DNA of 64,000 nucleotides from the NCBI RefSeq assembly GCF_042675725.1, contig NZ_JBHTJN010000004.1:1-64000 (forward strand), read 5' to 3'. A program made the position numbers and the translations under genes. Below, one piece after another: positions 63,019 through 64,000 of the stretch (the first letter of the stretch is position 1; every line of letters starts with the position of its first letter). Under the pieces are notes generated by a model. The model was given only the letters and a program-made list of their open reading frames with translations. It was not told the origin of the DNA and ran no database searches. Origin of the DNA: Seminibacterium arietis (GTDB lineage Bacteria > Pseudomonadota > Gammaproteobacteria > Enterobacterales > Pasteurellaceae).

Positions 63019-63657
63019 TTATGATTCTACTTTCACAAAAGGGTTGGTGCGTTTTTCTTGTCCGATAGTTGTATAAGATCCATGACCTGCAATTACAATC
63101 GTATCATCAGGTAAAACATACATCCTTTCTTTAATAGAATTTAATAGGGTTTGATGATCGCCACCAATAAAGTCAGTCCGCCCTATACATTGTTTAAAAA
63201 GTACATCTCCAGTAAAAGCAACTTTGTTTTTATGATCAATAAATCCAACATGACCTGGAGTGTGTCCTGGTAATTGAAGAACTTCAAACTCTAATTCACC
63301 AATTCGGATTTTTTCGCCATTTTCATTTAGCCAACGATCAGGTAAAAATGCAGGAATTTCGAATAATCCAAATTTCTTCGATTGTTCTGGCAATGCCTCA
63401 AACCAATATTGATCTGCTTGATTGCTACCCCAAACTTTCACATCAAAATATTGCTTTAATTGCGGTGCTGCTCCCACATGATCTAAATGTCCATGCGTAA
63501 GTAAAATTAATTTTAAATCCAAACCTAGCTCTTCAATACGACGAATTAATTTCTGACTATCTCCACCAGGATCAATAGCAACCGCACTTTTATTATCATC
63601 CCACACTAAAGAACAATTTTGTCGAAAAGAAGTCACTGGTATAATTTCAATGTTCAT
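63019..63657 (-). CDS. ycbL: Metallo-beta-lactamase-fold hydrolase, glyoxalase II-like (YcbL/GloC)
   Basis: This 212-residue cytosolic hydrolase carries THGHLDHVG (54-62), with His55, His57, Asp59 and His60 as metal ligands, and further ligands in PGHTPGHVG, FTGDVLF and AGHGSYT. Length and context next to ycbK match YcbL (GloC), which hydrolyses S-lactoylglutathione. The frame is open to 63675, but the ATG at 63657 has AGGA at proper distance. One uptake sequence lies inside (63581). Confidence 0.9.
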   Translation of the reverse strand: MNIEIIPVTSFRQNCSLVWDDNKSAVAIDPGGDSQKLIRRIEELGLDLKLILLTHGHLDHVGAAPQLKQYFDVKVWGSNQADQYWFEALPEQSKKFGLFEIPAFLPDRWLNENGEKIRIGELEFEVLQLPGHTPGHVGFIDHKNKVAFTGDVLFKQCIGRTDFIGGDHQTLLNSIKERMYVLPDDTIVIAGHGSYTTIGQEKRTNPFVKVES

Positions 63658-63724
63658 TTTATTTTTCCTACACAATTATTTCATACTTGCTTCTTTGAAT
63701 ATTAAGAATGCCTTATTTTTAATA

Positions 63725-63759
63725 GAAAAAGATACAACTCAATAAAATGAATTGTATCT
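63725..63759 (-). terminator. Terminator of the ycbK-like gene
   Basis: AGATACAACTCA (63730-63741) and TGAATTGTATCT (63748-63759) form a 12-bp stem with a 6-base loop. The single mismatch is a G-U pair on the minus-strand RNA, and five Us follow on that strand. It lies between the ycbK end and ycbL, so the two are not simply one operon. Confidence 0.8.
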
Positions 63760-63821
63760 GTATTATCTTTAGATTTTTTCTACTAGAAAACTTACTTAAA
63801 CAACTTTGTTTTAAATAGCGA

Positions 63822-64000
63822 TCAACTGCCTCGCCATGTTCGGATAGGTCCTGTGTCTACATGTATAAAATTACTTTTCGGATAATAGCCTACTCCACCA
63901 CTTTTTAAATTTTCTGCAGCTTGTCTAATTTTAGCCAAAGGTACTCCATCAATACGAAAATCTATGGCTTGCCCACGCATATGATAACTGTTAGTTGCCA
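63822..64000 (-). CDS. ycbK: YcbK/MepK-like murein peptidase (DUF882), 3' end only
   Basis: The last 59 codons of a leftward gene run in from the right edge and end at TGA (63822-63824). The translation contains SYHMRGQAIDFRI and, near the end, FIHVDTGPIRTWRG. These are the zinc-binding His/Asp blocks of the M15-type YcbK (MepK) family, exported enzymes that cleave peptide cross-links in murein. The gene lies directly upstream of ycbL, as in E. coli. The N-terminal part, including any signal peptide, is outside the window. Confidence 0.85.
   Translation of the reverse strand, partial: ATNSYHMRGQAIDFRIDGVPLAKIRQAAENLKSGGVGYYPKSNFIHVDTGPIRTWRGS

Overview
The window is a low-GC chromosomal segment of a Pasteurellaceae bacterium. 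At least 42 perfect copies of the 9-base Haemophilus-type DNA uptake sequence (AAGTGCGGT or ACCGCACTT) can be counted by eye. Several gene orders (rsxABCDGE-nth-Na+ symporter; comEC-msbA-lpxK-ycaR-kdsB-uvrC; nudB-yebC-ruvC-ruvAB) match the Haemophilus influenzae arrangement. The uptake sequence is the Hin type, so the Haemophilus/Pasteurella/Aggregatibacter/Histophilus side of the family is likely. The species cannot be named from sequence alone.

Layout. 1-73: a leftward promoter and structured leader for a gene outside the window. 0.3-6.5 kb: a two-partner secretion pair (TpsB pore and TpsA filamentous-haemagglutinin-like exoprotein). 6.6-9.2 kb: periplasmic asparaginase and a DUF945/YdgA protein. 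9.4-16.9 kb: the six-gene Rsx/Rnf electron-transfer complex, nth, and an NSS-family transporter. 16.9-21.1 kb: uup, and gluconokinase divergent from gluconate permease, with two GntR-type operators. 21.1-29.2 kb: a leftward run of envelope and DNA genes (comEC/rec2, msbA, lpxK, ycaR, kdsB, uvrC), headed by a CRP-S competence site. 29.3-34.3 kb: gabD and the molybdate locus (modE divergent from modABC). 34.4-37.6 kb: a restriction-modification island without uptake sequences, apparently of BcgI type. 37.8-42.1 kb: ruvB, ruvA, ruvC, yebC, nudB, rpsO. 42.2-46.8 kb: cyuA-like cysteine desulfidase, fbp, mpl and a DUF1919 protein. 46.9-50.2 kb: dnaK-dnaJ behind a sigma-32 promoter. 50.6-58.4 kb: sucABCD divergent from gltA, with a CRP site between them. 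58.7-62.8 kb: a TAXI-TRAP transporter with its own universal stress protein. 63.0-64.0 kb: glyoxalase-II-like ycbL and the 3' end of ycbK/mepK.

Most of the window is housekeeping. The most interesting accessory segment is the restriction-modification island. One polypeptide joins an N-terminal PD-(D/E)xK nuclease to an N6-adenine methylase. A two-domain specificity reading frame follows with no convincing start codon. It is joined to the methylase frame across an A7 tract, where a -1 slip or a one-base change would fuse the two. The specificity frame carries a 24-bp tandem repeat in its central spacer and two pairs of near-identical direct repeats. Together these suggest an enzyme whose specificity or expression may vary. 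Other points of note are a symmetric three-way-junction element between sucD and dnaK, a large hairpin in front of dnaJ, and operators for regulators (GntR, Sxy/CRP) that are not encoded in the window.
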